Position numbers and translations under genes: made by a program
DNA from: WHSW01 sp963767285
GTDB taxonomy: Bacteria; Actinomycetota; Thermoleophilia; Solirubrobacterales; 70-9
Assembly (NCBI GenBank): GCA_963767285.1
Contig: CAVYDJ010000004.1
Span: 930,001 to 994,000 of the forward strand
Direction of reading: 5' to 3'
DNA: 64,000 nucleotides
Part shown: one piece after another, positions 31,624 through 40,617 of the stretch
How positions within the stretch are numbered: the stretch's first letter is position 1
How the letters are laid out: the number at the start of each line of letters is the position of its first letter
The notes under the pieces: generated by a model
Told to the model about the DNA's origin: nothing
The model's input: the letters and a program-made list of their open reading frames with translations, nothing else
Database searches by the model: none

Positions 31624-32328
31624 ATGGCGCCCAGCGCGATGCTGCCCGAAGACGCCCCCGCCTGGCGGCGGCACTTCCACGGCGACGGGTACGGCTACGG
31701 GTGGCTGCTGGTCCTGATCCTGTTCACGACCTTCTTCCAGATGGCGGCCACGGAGACGGAGGCGGCGCGGATCGTGACGATCTTCCTGCTGGGGTTCACC
31801 CTGATCGCAGCGCTCACGGTCTCGGGGGTGCGGCGCTGGTTGATTCACCTCGCCGCCGCCGTCACGGGCATCGCGATCCTGACCGCGGTCGGGATCCTGA
31901 TCGGATCCGGCGACCTCGACCTCGGCGGCGGCCGGGCGCTCGGATTCCTGCTCGTCGCGCTCGCGCCGGCCTCGATCCTGATCGGGATCGTCCGCCAGGC
32001 CCGACGCGACGGGCAGATCACGATCCGGACCATGTTCGGGGTCCTGTGCGTCTATCTGCTGCTCGGGACCGCGTTCTCGTATGCATACGGGTTCGCCTCG
32101 GCGGTCGACGACGGCACGTTCTTCGCCGAGATCGCGCGCGGCGATCAGTCGGACTTCCTCTACTTCAGCTTCACGACGATGACGACAACCGGCTACGGGG
32201 ACCTGACCGCTGCCCACGACTTCGGCCGCTCGGTGGCGATCATGGAGGCGCTGATCGGGCAGATCTACCTCGTCACTCTCGTGGCGTTGATCGTCAGCAA
32301 CCTGGGCCGCGTCCGCCCCGGGAACTAG
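31624..32328 (+). CDS. Two-pore-helix type potassium channel-like membrane protein
   Basis: A 234-residue membrane protein with about six hydrophobic helices. The last pair flanks a pore loop FLYFSFTTMTTTGYGDLTA, containing the K+ selectivity filter TTTGYGD. The final helix runs MEALIGQIYLVTLVALIVSN. There is no RCK domain. The filter sequence is canonical, so K+ conduction is likely. ATG 31624 is chosen because AGAGG lies just upstream; GTG 31621 is immediately adjacent and equally in frame. Confidence 0.8.
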   Translation: MAPSAMLPEDAPAWRRHFHGDGYGYGWLLVLILFTTFFQMAATETEAARIVTIFLLGFTLIAALTVSGVRRWLIHLAAAVTGIAILTAVGILIGSGDLDLGGGRALGFLLVALAPASILIGIVRQARRDGQITIRTMFGVLCVYLLLGTAFSYAYGFASAVDDGTFFAEIARGDQSDFLYFSFTTMTTTGYGDLTAAHDFGRSVAIMEALIGQIYLVTLVALIVSNLGRVRPGN

Positions 32329-32332
32329 CGCG

Positions 32333-33481
32333 ATGCCCGCCGCCGTCCGACGCCGGCGACTCGCGCTGGCCGGGCTCGCGGTGGCCGCGCTGGTCGCCGG
32401 CGCGGTGATCGGATCGGACGGAGATGACCCGGACCAGCCCGCCGACCCTGTCGCCGCCGGGCCCGCGTGCCCCAGCGAGATCGCCTCCGACCCCGGCAGG
32501 CTCGCCGGGCACATGCTGGTCGTGCGGATGGAGGACGAGGCGACCGATCAGCTGCGCGAGGCGGTGCAGGCGGGCGAGATCGGCGGGGTGATCCTGTTCC
32601 CGTCCGAGGGCGCCGACCCGGCGGCGCTCGGCGAGGAGATCGCGACCCTCCGCGCGGTCGCCGAGCGCGCCGGGATGCCGGCGCCGCTGGTTGCCGTCGA
32701 CCAGGAGGGTGGCGAGGTCAAGCGGTTCCCCACCCTCCCGCCAGACCGCTCGCCGCTCGAGATCGCGCGCGCGGGCGCCCAGGCGGCGGCCGCGGAGGGC
32801 GCCGCCACGGGCCGCGCGCTGAGCGAGCTCGGGATCGACGTCGACCTGGCGCCGGTCCTCGACGTCCCCGGGGTCGACGGCGCGTTCATCGCCTCGCGCG
32901 CCTATGGCGACGATTCCGAGCGGGCCGCCGCGCTCGCCACCGCCTTCGGAACCGCCCTCCAAGGCGAGGGTGTCGCCGCGACCGCGAAGCACTTCCCGGG
33001 GCTCGGGCTCGCGGTCGAGAACACCGACCTCGGTGCGAGCGCGATCGACGCCTCGCGAGCCGAGCTCGAGCCCGAGCTGGCGGCGTTCGAGACCGCGATC
33101 GGGGCCGGGTTCGAGCTGGTGATGGCCTCCAACGCCACCTACCCGGCCCTCGACCCCGACGCGCCGGCGTCGCAATCGCGCCGGGTGATCGGCGGCCTGC
33201 TGCGCGACCGGCTCGGTTACGACGGTGTCGTGATCACCGACGACCTCGGCGCCGGCGCCCTGACGGCGGCCGGGCTCGACGAGGAAGCCGCCGCGCTCGG
33301 CGCGGCCGGCGCCGGCGCCGACCTGCTGCTGACTGCGCTCAGCGACGGCGCGACAGCCCACCGCGCAGTCCGCGACGCGATCGTCAGCGGTGGGCTCGAT
33401 CGGAGCGAGCTGGTCGCCTCCTGCGCGCGCACGACGGCGCTGCGCGAGCGGCTCGCAGCTAGCCCGTCAACCGGGCCTTGA
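32333..33481 (+). CDS. Exported glycoside hydrolase family 3 (NagZ-like beta-N-acetylhexosaminidase)
   Basis: The 382-residue protein has an N-terminal signal/anchor (RRRRLALAGLAVAALVAGAVI) and one GH3 catalytic domain: IGGVILFPSEG, VAVDQEGGEVKRF, LGIDVDLAPVLDVPG, ATAKHFPGLG (the KH pair) and GVVITDDLGAGAL with the nucleophile Asp. GH3 NagZ enzymes release GlcNAc from muropeptides; export suggests wall recycling outside the cell. The catalytic-loop region is slightly divergent from NagZ (KHFPGLGLA). It starts 4 nt after the channel gene stop. Confidence 0.82.
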   Translation: MPAAVRRRRLALAGLAVAALVAGAVIGSDGDDPDQPADPVAAGPACPSEIASDPGRLAGHMLVVRMEDEATDQLREAVQAGEIGGVILFPSEGADPAALGEEIATLRAVAERAGMPAPLVAVDQEGGEVKRFPTLPPDRSPLEIARAGAQAAAAEGAATGRALSELGIDVDLAPVLDVPGVDGAFIASRAYGDDSERAAALATAFGTALQGEGVAATAKHFPGLGLAVENTDLGASAIDASRAELEPELAAFETAIGAGFELVMASNATYPALDPDAPASQSRRVIGGLLRDRLGYDGVVITDDLGAGALTAAGLDEEAAALGAAGAGADLLLTALSDGATAHRAVRDAIVSGGLDRSELVASCARTTALRERLAASPSTGP

Positions 33482-35045
33482 GCCGGGCCCCGTCCTTGCT
33501 GTAGACCCAGTCGCCGCCCGAGAACCCCTTGACGTCCACGTCGGCGTTGACGAGCACCGCGGTGATCCGGTCGAACCGGCCCGGGTCGTCGAGCGTCACC
33601 GAGCCCTTGCCGCCGTTGTCGAGGTACTTGACCTTCCTGGTGACCGACCCGCTCAGCGCGTCGCCGTCGCGGCCGACAAGCGCCAGGCCGCCGGCGACGC
33701 CGTCGTCGAGGTCCGCCCGCAGCGTCAGCTGCTTGCCGCCGGTCGGCCGCACGTCGAGCAGCCGGTAGGCGGTGTGGTCGAGGTGGACGCTCTTCTGTCC
33801 GCCCTTGGCGAGCGAGCCCTTGCGCTTGACGTCCGGGTAGGAGGCGTGGTCCGGAAGGTTGCCCGCCCCTGCGCGCCACTCGGCCGTCGCCGCCGCAAAG
33901 GGCACGAACTCGCGCCCGAATCCCCGTCCGCCGCTGCGCTCGATCGCCTCGTCATAGGCGGCAAGCGCGAAGTCGGCCGGCTTGGTGTTGTCTGAGCGCT
34001 CCCAGGCGCGGCGGATCACGCCGGCCCCGAAGCCGCCGCTGCCGCTGTCGAGCCAGTGGTTCCAGGTCGCGGCGCCATAGATCCGCAGCGACCGATCGTC
34101 ATCAGGCGGGAAGAAGGTGGTGATCGGCTCGCTGGGGAACTTCGCGAACGCGTTCACGTAGTTGAGCCAGTCGTTGACGTCCGGGTAGACCTGCTCCTCG
34201 GACCAGGTCGCGGTCGACTCCAGGAACCAGACGTCCTGGAACGTGTCGTACGTCATCTGCAGGACGTGGTTGTACTCGTGCGCCAGGGTGACGCTGGCCG
34301 GGATCGCCGGATCGTCATAGCCGTACTCCGACGGCGCGTAGTCGTTGTCGAGCACCAGGTAGGCGTACTGGCTCCGAGCCCGCCCCTGGCCGGGATCGAC
34401 CGTCTCGTACCCGAACAGGCCCTGGTCCCCGAGCTGCTTCAGGTAGATGTCCGTGAGCGCGCTCGGGTCGCTGCCGCAGCCGTCGACGTCCGGCTTCGGC
34501 GCCTTCCAGCCCATCGGCCCGGGCGCCACCTCGATGCTGCGGGAGTACTCGGCGATCTGGAGCAGCGACTCGACGTAGTCGGGCGTCCCATCGCCGTCGG
34601 CTACCCCGTTCGCGTCGGTCAGGCTCGGCGCATCGGGAAAACCCGGCGCATTGACCCAGAAGACGCAGAAGTGGGCACTCTGGGCGCTCGCAACCGGTGC
34701 CGCAAGCGGATAGCCGTCGCCGATCGGGTCGGCGGGGCCGTCGGTCGGCCGGGCGAGCAGGCTCTTGGCACGCCGGCGCTCGGCGCCCTGGAGGTCCGGA
34801 TAGGCGAGCGCCAGGTCGCGCAGAATCAGGGTCGCGTCCTCGGCCGGATCGGCGCCGGGAGGCGCCTGCGCAGGCGCCACTGTCGCCTCGGCGGTCTCGA
34901 GGATCGCCTCCGGATCGCTGGGCGCGGGCGCGGGCGCAAGGTCCTGCGCGACGGCCGGTGTCGCGCAGCCGAGGCTTGCGATCACCGCCACGAGCCCCCC
35001 AAGCCGCGGCACGCTGATCGTCGTTTGGGTCAAGGGCTTGAACAT
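33459..35045 (-). CDS. Secreted MXAN_6640-like putative metalloprotease
   Basis: The 528-residue protein has a signal peptide ending PAVAQ. The catalytic-looking region has SVTLAHEYNHVLQMTYDTFQ, matching HExxH, followed 15 residues later by ESTATWSEEQVY, the glutamate helix seen in MXAN_6640 and related gluzincin-like proteins. A beta-rich C-terminal region follows. The substrate is unknown. ATG 35045 is used; a frame continuing to 35750 is the shadow of nadE. Its 3' end overlaps the GH3 gene by 23 nt. Confidence 0.72.
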   Translation of the reverse strand: MFKPLTQTTISVPRLGGLVAVIASLGCATPAVAQDLAPAPAPSDPEAILETAEATVAPAQAPPGADPAEDATLILRDLALAYPDLQGAERRRAKSLLARPTDGPADPIGDGYPLAAPVASAQSAHFCVFWVNAPGFPDAPSLTDANGVADGDGTPDYVESLLQIAEYSRSIEVAPGPMGWKAPKPDVDGCGSDPSALTDIYLKQLGDQGLFGYETVDPGQGRARSQYAYLVLDNDYAPSEYGYDDPAIPASVTLAHEYNHVLQMTYDTFQDVWFLESTATWSEEQVYPDVNDWLNYVNAFAKFPSEPITTFFPPDDDRSLRIYGAATWNHWLDSGSGGFGAGVIRRAWERSDNTKPADFALAAYDEAIERSGGRGFGREFVPFAAATAEWRAGAGNLPDHASYPDVKRKGSLAKGGQKSVHLDHTAYRLLDVRPTGGKQLTLRADLDDGVAGGLALVGRDGDALSGSVTRKVKYLDNGGKGSVTLDDPGRFDRITAVLVNADVDVKGFSGGDWVYSKDGARLKARLTG

Positions 35046-35054
35046 ACTGTGCCC

Positions 35055-36704
35055 ATGCACGAACCCGCACCGCGACTGATCGTTGCGCTGGCGCAGATCG
35101 ACCCCACGGTCGGGGACCTCGACGGCAACGCCCAATTGATCGGCGATTCGATCGCCCGCGCGCGCGAGGCGGGCGCCGCGCTCGTCGTTCTGCCCGAGCT
35201 CTGCCTGCCCGGCTACCCGGCCGAGGACCTGTACCTGAAGCGGCACTTCGCCGAGGCGAACGTGGCGGCGCTCGAGCGCCTCGCGGCGGGCGTGCGGGGC
35301 ATCGCCGCGCTGGTCGGATTCGCCGAGCCGGTGGGCGCAGCGGTCGAGCGCCGGCCCGACGCGCCGGCCGCGCGCCCGGTTCACAACGCAATCGCGCTGC
35401 TGCGCGACGGCGCCATCGAGACCGTCTACCGCAAGAACCGGCTTCCCAACTACGGCGTGTTCGACGAGGTGCGCTACTTCGAGCCCGGCTCGGGGCCCGA
35501 GGTCGTCGAGGTTGACGGCGTCCGCGTCGGGCTGACGATCTGCGAGGACCTCTGGGAGCCCGGCCCGCCCGCCTCGCTCGAGGCCGAGCAGGGCGCTGAG
35601 CTGATCGTCAACCCGTCGGGGTCTCCGTACCTGCGCGGCAAGGGGGCCGACCGCGAGCGGATGTTCGGCGAGCGGGCCCGCGCCTACGGGGTCCCGATCG
35701 CGTTCTGCAACCTGGTCGGCGGCCAGGACGAGCTCGTCTTCGACGGGCACAGCTTCGTGGTCGACGCGTCGGGGGCGGTGGTCGCCCGCGCGCGCCAGTT
35801 CGAGCCCGATCTGCTGATCTGGGAGCTCGGCGGCGGGCCGGCCCGGCTCGAGGAGCCACTCGGCGACCTCGACGAGGTCTACGGCGCGCTCACCCTGGGG
35901 GTTCGCGACTACGTCCGCAAGAACGGCTTTGCGCGCGCTCTGGTCGGCCTCTCGGGAGGGATCGACTCAGCGCTGGTCGCCCTGGTCGCCGCCGACGCGC
36001 TGGGAGCCGAGAACCTGACCTGCGTGGTGATGCCCTCCCCCCACTCCAGCGCCGAGACGCAGGCCGACGCCCGTGCGATCGCGACCAATCTCGGCGCCGA
36101 GCTGATCGAGCTGCCGATCGCCGCGGCGATGGACGCCTACGCCGCGGTCCTGGGCGAGCACTGGTCGGCAGACGGGCTGCCCGCCGAGAACGTCCAGGCG
36201 CGCATTCGGGGCAATCTGCTGATGGCGCTGTCCAACGACCGCGGCGCGCTGGTGCTGACGACCGGCAACAAGAGCGAGATGGCGGTCGGCTACGCGACCC
36301 TGTACGGCGACATGGCGGGGGCGCTGGCGGTGATCAAGGATGTGCCGAAGCAGCTCGTCTACGCGTTGGTCGAGCACCGCAACGCCAGGGCGGACCGCGA
36401 GCTCGTGCCGGCCTCGGTGCTCGAACGTGCCCCGTCCGCCGAGCTGCGCCCCGACCAGCTCGACTCCGACTCGCTGCCCGACTACGAGATTCTCGACCGC
36501 GCGCTCGAGGGCTACGTGGTGCGCGACCTCTCGCGCGAGGAGCTGATCGCCGACGGCCTGCCTGCCGAGGTCGTCGACGAGGTCATCCGCATGGTCGACC
36601 TTGCCGAGTACAAGCGCCGCCAGGCCGCTCCCGGGATCCGGGTCACCTCTCGCGCCTTCGGTCGCGACCGCCGGATGCCGATCACGAACCGATTCGGGGG
36701 CTAG
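35055..36704 (+). CDS. nadE: Glutamine-dependent NAD+ synthetase
   Basis: A 549-residue two-domain enzyme. The N-terminal nitrilase-type glutaminase has the triad E48 (VLPELCLPGY), K127 (YRKNRLPNY) and C163 (TICEDLW). The C-terminal synthetase has the ATP pyrophosphatase P-loop LSGGIDSALVA (about 300), LTTGNKSEMAVGY and SLPDYEILD. It amidates nicotinate adenine dinucleotide to NAD+ as the last step of NAD synthesis. It is divergent from the metalloprotease-like gene with 9 nt between starts; CATACT lies 6 nt before the ATG and may be the -10. Confidence 0.94.
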   Translation: MHEPAPRLIVALAQIDPTVGDLDGNAQLIGDSIARAREAGAALVVLPELCLPGYPAEDLYLKRHFAEANVAALERLAAGVRGIAALVGFAEPVGAAVERRPDAPAARPVHNAIALLRDGAIETVYRKNRLPNYGVFDEVRYFEPGSGPEVVEVDGVRVGLTICEDLWEPGPPASLEAEQGAELIVNPSGSPYLRGKGADRERMFGERARAYGVPIAFCNLVGGQDELVFDGHSFVVDASGAVVARARQFEPDLLIWELGGGPARLEEPLGDLDEVYGALTLGVRDYVRKNGFARALVGLSGGIDSALVALVAADALGAENLTCVVMPSPHSSAETQADARAIATNLGAELIELPIAAAMDAYAAVLGEHWSADGLPAENVQARIRGNLLMALSNDRGALVLTTGNKSEMAVGYATLYGDMAGALAVIKDVPKQLVYALVEHRNARADRELVPASVLERAPSAELRPDQLDSDSLPDYEILDRALEGYVVRDLSREELIADGLPAEVVDEVIRMVDLAEYKRRQAAPGIRVTSRAFGRDRRMPITNRFGG

Positions 36705-36707
36705 GCG

Positions 36708-36974
36708 CTACGTACCGGTGCGCTCGCGGTGCTTGCATCCCGGCCAGCAGCAGGGACGACGCTGGCCTTCCTCGAGCTCCTCCTGTGTCCGGCGGATGCG
36801 GCGCTTCCTGGTCGGCTCCTGCTTGGCATCCTCGACCCAGCAGATGAACTCGTTGCGGGCCAGGGGTGTGATGTCCTTCCATGCGTCGAGCGCGGTCGTG
36901 TTGGCGATCAGCGCCTCGCGTAGGTCCACAGGCAACTTGTGCACGACCCCACCGGGCACCCGCTGGCTACTCAT
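36708..36974 (-). CDS. YdeI/OmpD-associated-like small protein
   Basis: The 88-residue protein has GGVVHKLPVDLREALIAN, TALDAWKDITPLARNEFICW and a closing Lys/Arg-rich helix (TRKRRIRRTQEELEEGQRRP) with CCWPGCKHRE. This matches the YdeI/OmpD-associated (bacteriocin-protection) domain, in which the Trp- and Cys-containing tail is common. Function is not established. ATG 36974 overlaps the thioesterase stop (ATGA), so the two are coupled. Confidence 0.75.
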   Translation of the reverse strand: MSSQRVPGGVVHKLPVDLREALIANTTALDAWKDITPLARNEFICWVEDAKQEPTRKRRIRRTQEELEEGQRRPCCWPGCKHRERTGT

Positions 36975-37354
36975 GCGGGGCGGACCGCGATCGTCATGCG
37001 CACGAGGCAGCAGGCGCGGCCGTCGTCGTCGGTGATCTCGGTGTCCCAGACCCAGGTTGTACGGCCGCGGTGGCGCGGCCGGGCCTCCGCGTGGATCGTG
37101 CCGGCGCTGATCGGGCGCAGGAACGTGGCCTGGTTCGACATCCCCATCGCCAGCATGCCGTCGTCCTTGACGGCCTCGTAGGTCGCCAGCGAGCAGATGC
37201 TCTCGGCGAGCGAGGCGAAGGTTCCCCCGTGCACGATCCCGAACGGCTGGCAGATGCCGGGATAGACCGCCAGGCGCGCCCGCGCCGGATCGGGACCGGG
37301 ATCGAGGATCTCGATCCCGAGCAGCTCCCCCAGATGGCCGGGCTCGTCCGTCAC
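36971..37354 (-). CDS. Hotdog-fold thioesterase (PaaI-like)
   Basis: A 127-residue hotdog thioesterase with GICQPFGIVHGGTFASLAES at the central helix; the HGGTFASLAE motif is the active-site region of PaaI/YbgC-type acyl-CoA thioesterases. The substrate is unknown. GTG start at 37354 preceded by TAGGCT at 6 nt. It is the first gene of a two-gene unit with the YdeI-like gene. Confidence 0.82.
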   Translation of the reverse strand: MTDEPGHLGELLGIEILDPGPDPARARLAVYPGICQPFGIVHGGTFASLAESICSLATYEAVKDDGMLAMGMSNQATFLRPISAGTIHAEARPRHRGRTTWVWDTEITDDDGRACCLVRMTIAVRPA

Positions 37355-37360
37355 CGCTGC

Positions 37361-37366
37361 AGCCTA
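37361..37366 (-). promoter_or_regulatory. Putative -10 box of the thioesterase gene (TAGGCT)
   Basis: TAGGCT ends 6 nt before GTG 37354. Confidence 0.5.
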
Positions 37367-37411
37367 CCCACCGCACGCGGGCATGCTGCGTGCCCGGCAG
37401 GGCCCCTTCTC

Positions 37412-37417
37412 TAGGCT
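37412..37417 (+). promoter_or_regulatory. Putative -10 box (TAGGCT) of the gene starting at 37428
   Basis: TAGGCT ends 10 nt before ATG 37428 and selects it over the frame opening at 37383. Confidence 0.5.
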
Positions 37418-37427
37418 GTCGCTCCCG

Positions 37428-38426
37428 ATGGCGATCAGCCCCGACCAACAGGCGACCCTGCAGCTGCTGCTCGAGCGCGGGCAGAGCTACGCCGACCTCG
37501 CGCAGCTACTCGGCCAGCAGACCGACGACGTGCGAGCGCGGGCACGTGCGGCGCTCACCGAGCTCGGCGGCGCGGACCCCGACCGCAACGTCGGCCTGAC
37601 CGACTACCTACTGGGCCAGGCCGATCCGATCGGCCGCGCCGACGTGGTCCGGCACCTGCGCGAGGACCCGGCCGACCACGAGCTCGCGACCGACCTCATC
37701 GAGACGCTGCGAACGATGTATCCGGCCGCGGACCTGCCCAGGCTCCCGGGCGAGGCGCGCCCGCCCGGCCGGCGCCGCCGGCCCCGGGGAGACACGCCAG
37801 CTCGCCGCTCGCCGCTCGCCGGCCTCAACCAATCCCAGACGCGCCTGATCGTGGTCGCCGGCGTCGCCGGGGTGCTGCTGCTCGCCGTGGTGCTCGGCAT
37901 CTCCGGCGCCTTCGGCGGCGGCGACGAGGAGACGAGCGCCGCGACCGGGACCGAGACCGGGTCGACCACCGCCGCCCCCGCCGACGAGCAGGTTCAGCGG
38001 GTGCCGCTGGAACCGGTCGATGGTGGCGACGCCACCGGCGAGGCGGTCTTCGGCCTGACCACTGGCGACCAGGCCTTCGTCGAGGTTGGGATCGAGGGCC
38101 TCGACCCCGCGCCCAACGATCAGACCTACGTCGTTTGGCTGATGCTCACCGAGAAGGAGGGCTATCCGCTCTCGCCGATCACGGTCCAGCAGAACGGCAG
38201 CTTCCAGAGCCGCTTCTCGATCCCCGCCGCGGTGCTCCCGATCGTCGCCCGCGTGCGGTTCGTCGACGTCTCGATCGCGCCGGTGAAGACGATCCAGCAA
38301 CTGGTCAGCGACGCGATCAAGAACACCGCCCTCGTGATCGAGGAGCCCGGCGAGGTGGTCCTGCGCGGCGAGATCCCCGCGGCGGCCGCCGAGAACGGGT
38401 CCGGCGGCCAGGGCGGCGGCAACTGA
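37428..38426 (+). CDS. Single-pass membrane protein with HTH-like cytoplasmic part, anti-sigma-like layout
   Basis: The 332-residue product has three parts. Residues 1-110 are helical and start ATLQLLLERGQSYADLAQLL, resembling an HTH of the sigma-region-4 type, then GLTDYLLGQADPIGRADVVRHL. A Pro/Arg linker leads to one membrane helix (about 140-165, TRLIVVAGVAGVLLLAVVLG). An acidic Thr/Ser linker and an exported beta-rich domain of about 120 residues (TYVVWLMLTEKEGYPLSPIT) follow. This inside-helix, single TM, outside-beta layout is like RskA-type anti-sigma factors, but no sigma gene adjoins it. Function is unproven. Confidence 0.55.
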   Translation: MAISPDQQATLQLLLERGQSYADLAQLLGQQTDDVRARARAALTELGGADPDRNVGLTDYLLGQADPIGRADVVRHLREDPADHELATDLIETLRTMYPAADLPRLPGEARPPGRRRRPRGDTPARRSPLAGLNQSQTRLIVVAGVAGVLLLAVVLGISGAFGGGDEETSAATGTETGSTTAAPADEQVQRVPLEPVDGGDATGEAVFGLTTGDQAFVEVGIEGLDPAPNDQTYVVWLMLTEKEGYPLSPITVQQNGSFQSRFSIPAAVLPIVARVRFVDVSIAPVKTIQQLVSDAIKNTALVIEEPGEVVLRGEIPAAAAENGSGGQGGGN

Positions 38427-38433
38427 GGGCGGC

Positions 38434-39009
38434 GTGAGCGTGGTCCAGTACTACTGCGCGGCGACCCTCGACGGCTACATCGCCGAGGCGGACGACAGCC
38501 TCGGTTGGCTGTTCGCCTACGACGGCAGCTTCGACGGCGAGGACGCCGAGCCGGGGCCGATGAGCGACGGCGGCTCCTACGAGCGCTTCTATGACGGGGT
38601 CGGCGCCCTGGTCAGCGGCTCGACGACCTACGAGTTCGTCCTCGACCACCTGCCCGAAGGCGGCTGGCCCTACAGCGGCAAGCCGTACTGGGTGCTGAGC
38701 TCGCGCGACCTGCCGGCACCGGACGGCGAGGACGTGCGGGTCGCCAACGCCCAGGTCACCGACCTCCATGAGGAGATGACCGGGGCGGCGGGTGGGAAGA
38801 ATCTCTGGGTGGTCGGGGGCGGCAACGTCGCCTCGCAGTTCGCCGCCGCGGGTCTGCTCGACGAGGTGTTGCTGACGGTCGTCCCGGTCGTGATCGGGAC
38901 CGGCAAGCCGCTGTTCGACGAACGGCTGCCCGGTGGGGCGATGAAGCTGCTCGGCACCCGCACCTTCGCCAACGGGATGGTCGAGCTGCGCTACGGCCTC
39001 GAGCGGTAG
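38434..39009 (+). CDS. Dihydrofolate-reductase-like (RibD C-terminal domain) protein
   Basis: The 191-residue protein has the DHFR/RibD-C fold pattern: YYCAATLDGYIAEADDSLGW at the start, GALVSGSTTYEFVL, KPYWVLSSRDLP, NLWVVGGGNVASQF and VVPVVIGTGKPLFDERLPG. These NADPH-linked reductases are common in actinobacteria, and the substrate is usually unknown. GTG 38434 is 7 nt after the previous stop codon. Confidence 0.8.
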   Translation: MSVVQYYCAATLDGYIAEADDSLGWLFAYDGSFDGEDAEPGPMSDGGSYERFYDGVGALVSGSTTYEFVLDHLPEGGWPYSGKPYWVLSSRDLPAPDGEDVRVANAQVTDLHEEMTGAAGGKNLWVVGGGNVASQFAAAGLLDEVLLTVVPVVIGTGKPLFDERLPGGAMKLLGTRTFANGMVELRYGLER

Positions 39010-40617
39010 CTACTCGGGCAGGAGCTTGCCGGGGTTCATGATCCCGGCGGGATCCAGCCGCTCCTTGACCGCCCGCAGCGCCTCGATCCCGGTCTCCCCC
39101 ACCTCCGCGCCCATGTAGGGAGCGTGGTCCTGGCCGACCGCGTGGTGGTGGGTGATCGTGCCGCCGGTCGCGACGATCGCCTCGCAGGCCGCGGCCTTAG
39201 CGGCCCGCCACTGCTCGATCTCCTCCCCGGCACGGGCGCGGGCCGCGAAGGTGAAGTAGAGCGACGCCCCGTCGCGGTACGCATGCGAGAGGTGGCACAT
39301 CACGATGGGCGGCGTGCCCTGGTCGCGAAGCGAGCGGTCGAGCGCTCCGCCGACGGCCCGGTAGAGATCGTCGAGCCGCGACCACGTGTGCGAGGTCTCG
39401 AGCGTCTCGATGAAGTAGCCGAGGTCGATCAGCTCGTCGCGCAGGTACGGGCCCGCGAACCGGCCGCGGTTCCACGACTCACCGGCTGACGCCCCCAGCG
39501 GCACCGCGCCACCGCGTCGCAGCAGGGGCGCGGAGAGGGAGTGGCGCAGCTCGACGCTCTCGCGAGTGCCCTCCCAGCCGCAGATCATCAGACAGCCCCC
39601 GCTGCGCCGGCGCACGCGCAGGTACGCGTCCAGCGCCGCCCGCCGGACCCCGGTCGCGCCCGCGAGGCCGAGCGTCACCCGGGTCTCGGTCTCGTCCGAG
39701 AGCCGTGTGACGTCGCCGAGCGCGTCCTCCTGGGCGAGCGCGCGCACGATCTCGCGCCCGGTGGCGTAGTCGGGCGCGACCCAGGCCTCGTACCGGCGCT
39801 CGGCCGGCGTCGGCCGGACCCGGACCGTGACCTCGGTGATCGCGCCGAGCACGCCCTCGGATCCAAGCGCCAGCTCGCGCAGCGACGGCCCCGCCGCCGT
39901 ATGCGGAGTGGCCAGCGTCCGCAGCTCGCCCACGGGCGTCGTCAGGGCGAGCGCCGTAACGACCTCATCGAAGCGCCCGTAGCCCGCCGATGCCTGGCCC
40001 GCCGACCGGGTGGCGGCGAACCCGCCGATCGTCGCGTACTCGAACGACTGCGGGAAGTGGCCGATCGTGAACCCGTGCGCGCCGACCGCCGCCTCGGCCT
40101 CCGGCCCGCGCAGCCCGGGCCCCAGGGTGGCCGTCATCGAAACCGGGTCGACGCTGACCCCGCGCAGCCGGCGCAGGTCCATCGCGATCACCCGCTCGCG
40201 CCCGCCGCAACGCGGCTCGACGCCGCCGACCACGCTCGTCCCGCCGCCGAAGGGGACCACCGCGATCTCCGCTCGCGCGCAGGCCTCGAGCAGCGCCGCG
40301 AGCTGGCCGGTGCTCGCCGGCATCACGACGGCGTCGGTCGCGTGCTCCAGTGCGCCCGACCGCGAGCGGATCAGATCCGGATAGCCCTTGCCGACGGAGC
40401 GGCGGACCCGGTGCTCGTGGCCGGTGAGCACGGCACCGGCGTCGACCGCCGCGGCGATCTCCTCTGGCAGCGCTCGTGCCTCCGGCATGGCGACCTGATC
40501 CAGCTCGACCGCGGCGGTCGGCTCGCCCGCCCCGAGCTCGTCGCGCAGCATCGCCAGCGCCGAGTCGGCGAGCGGGCGGCGCTCGGACGGGTCCCCCCAC
40601 CCCCACCAGTCACTCAT
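39010..40617 (-). CDS. FAD-binding oxidoreductase, alkylglycerone-phosphate synthase-like
   Basis: A 535-residue VAO/PCMH-type flavoprotein. The N-terminus has WWGWGDPSERR, the usual start of bacterial AGPS homologues. The FAD domain has VMPASTGQLAALLEAC, VVPFGGGTSVVGGV and ATIGGFAATRSAGQASAGYGRFDEVV (given in parts). The C-terminus has HLSHAYRDGASLYFTF and THHHAVGQDHAPYMGAEVG, the AGPS active-site His cluster. AGPS makes the ether bond of alkyl-glycerolipids; the bacterial homologue may instead act as a glycolate/lactate-type dehydrogenase. It ends the proS-pgsA operon and starts in an ATGA overlap. Confidence 0.78.
   Translation of the reverse strand: MSDWWGWGDPSERRPLADSALAMLRDELGAGEPTAAVELDQVAMPEARALPEEIAAAVDAGAVLTGHEHRVRRSVGKGYPDLIRSRSGALEHATDAVVMPASTGQLAALLEACARAEIAVVPFGGGTSVVGGVEPRCGGRERVIAMDLRRLRGVSVDPVSMTATLGPGLRGPEAEAAVGAHGFTIGHFPQSFEYATIGGFAATRSAGQASAGYGRFDEVVTALALTTPVGELRTLATPHTAAGPSLRELALGSEGVLGAITEVTVRVRPTPAERRYEAWVAPDYATGREIVRALAQEDALGDVTRLSDETETRVTLGLAGATGVRRAALDAYLRVRRRSGGCLMICGWEGTRESVELRHSLSAPLLRRGGAVPLGASAGESWNRGRFAGPYLRDELIDLGYFIETLETSHTWSRLDDLYRAVGGALDRSLRDQGTPPIVMCHLSHAYRDGASLYFTFAARARAGEEIEQWRAAKAAACEAIVATGGTITHHHAVGQDHAPYMGAEVGETGIEALRAVKERLDPAGIMNPGKLLPE

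Noticed and set aside
37392..37412. Similarity between about 37395-37410 and 63423-63440 (both contain GGGCAGGGCCCCTT or a near copy)
   Set aside because: Only about 15 bases match; could be chance in GC-rich DNA, and no shared function is visible.
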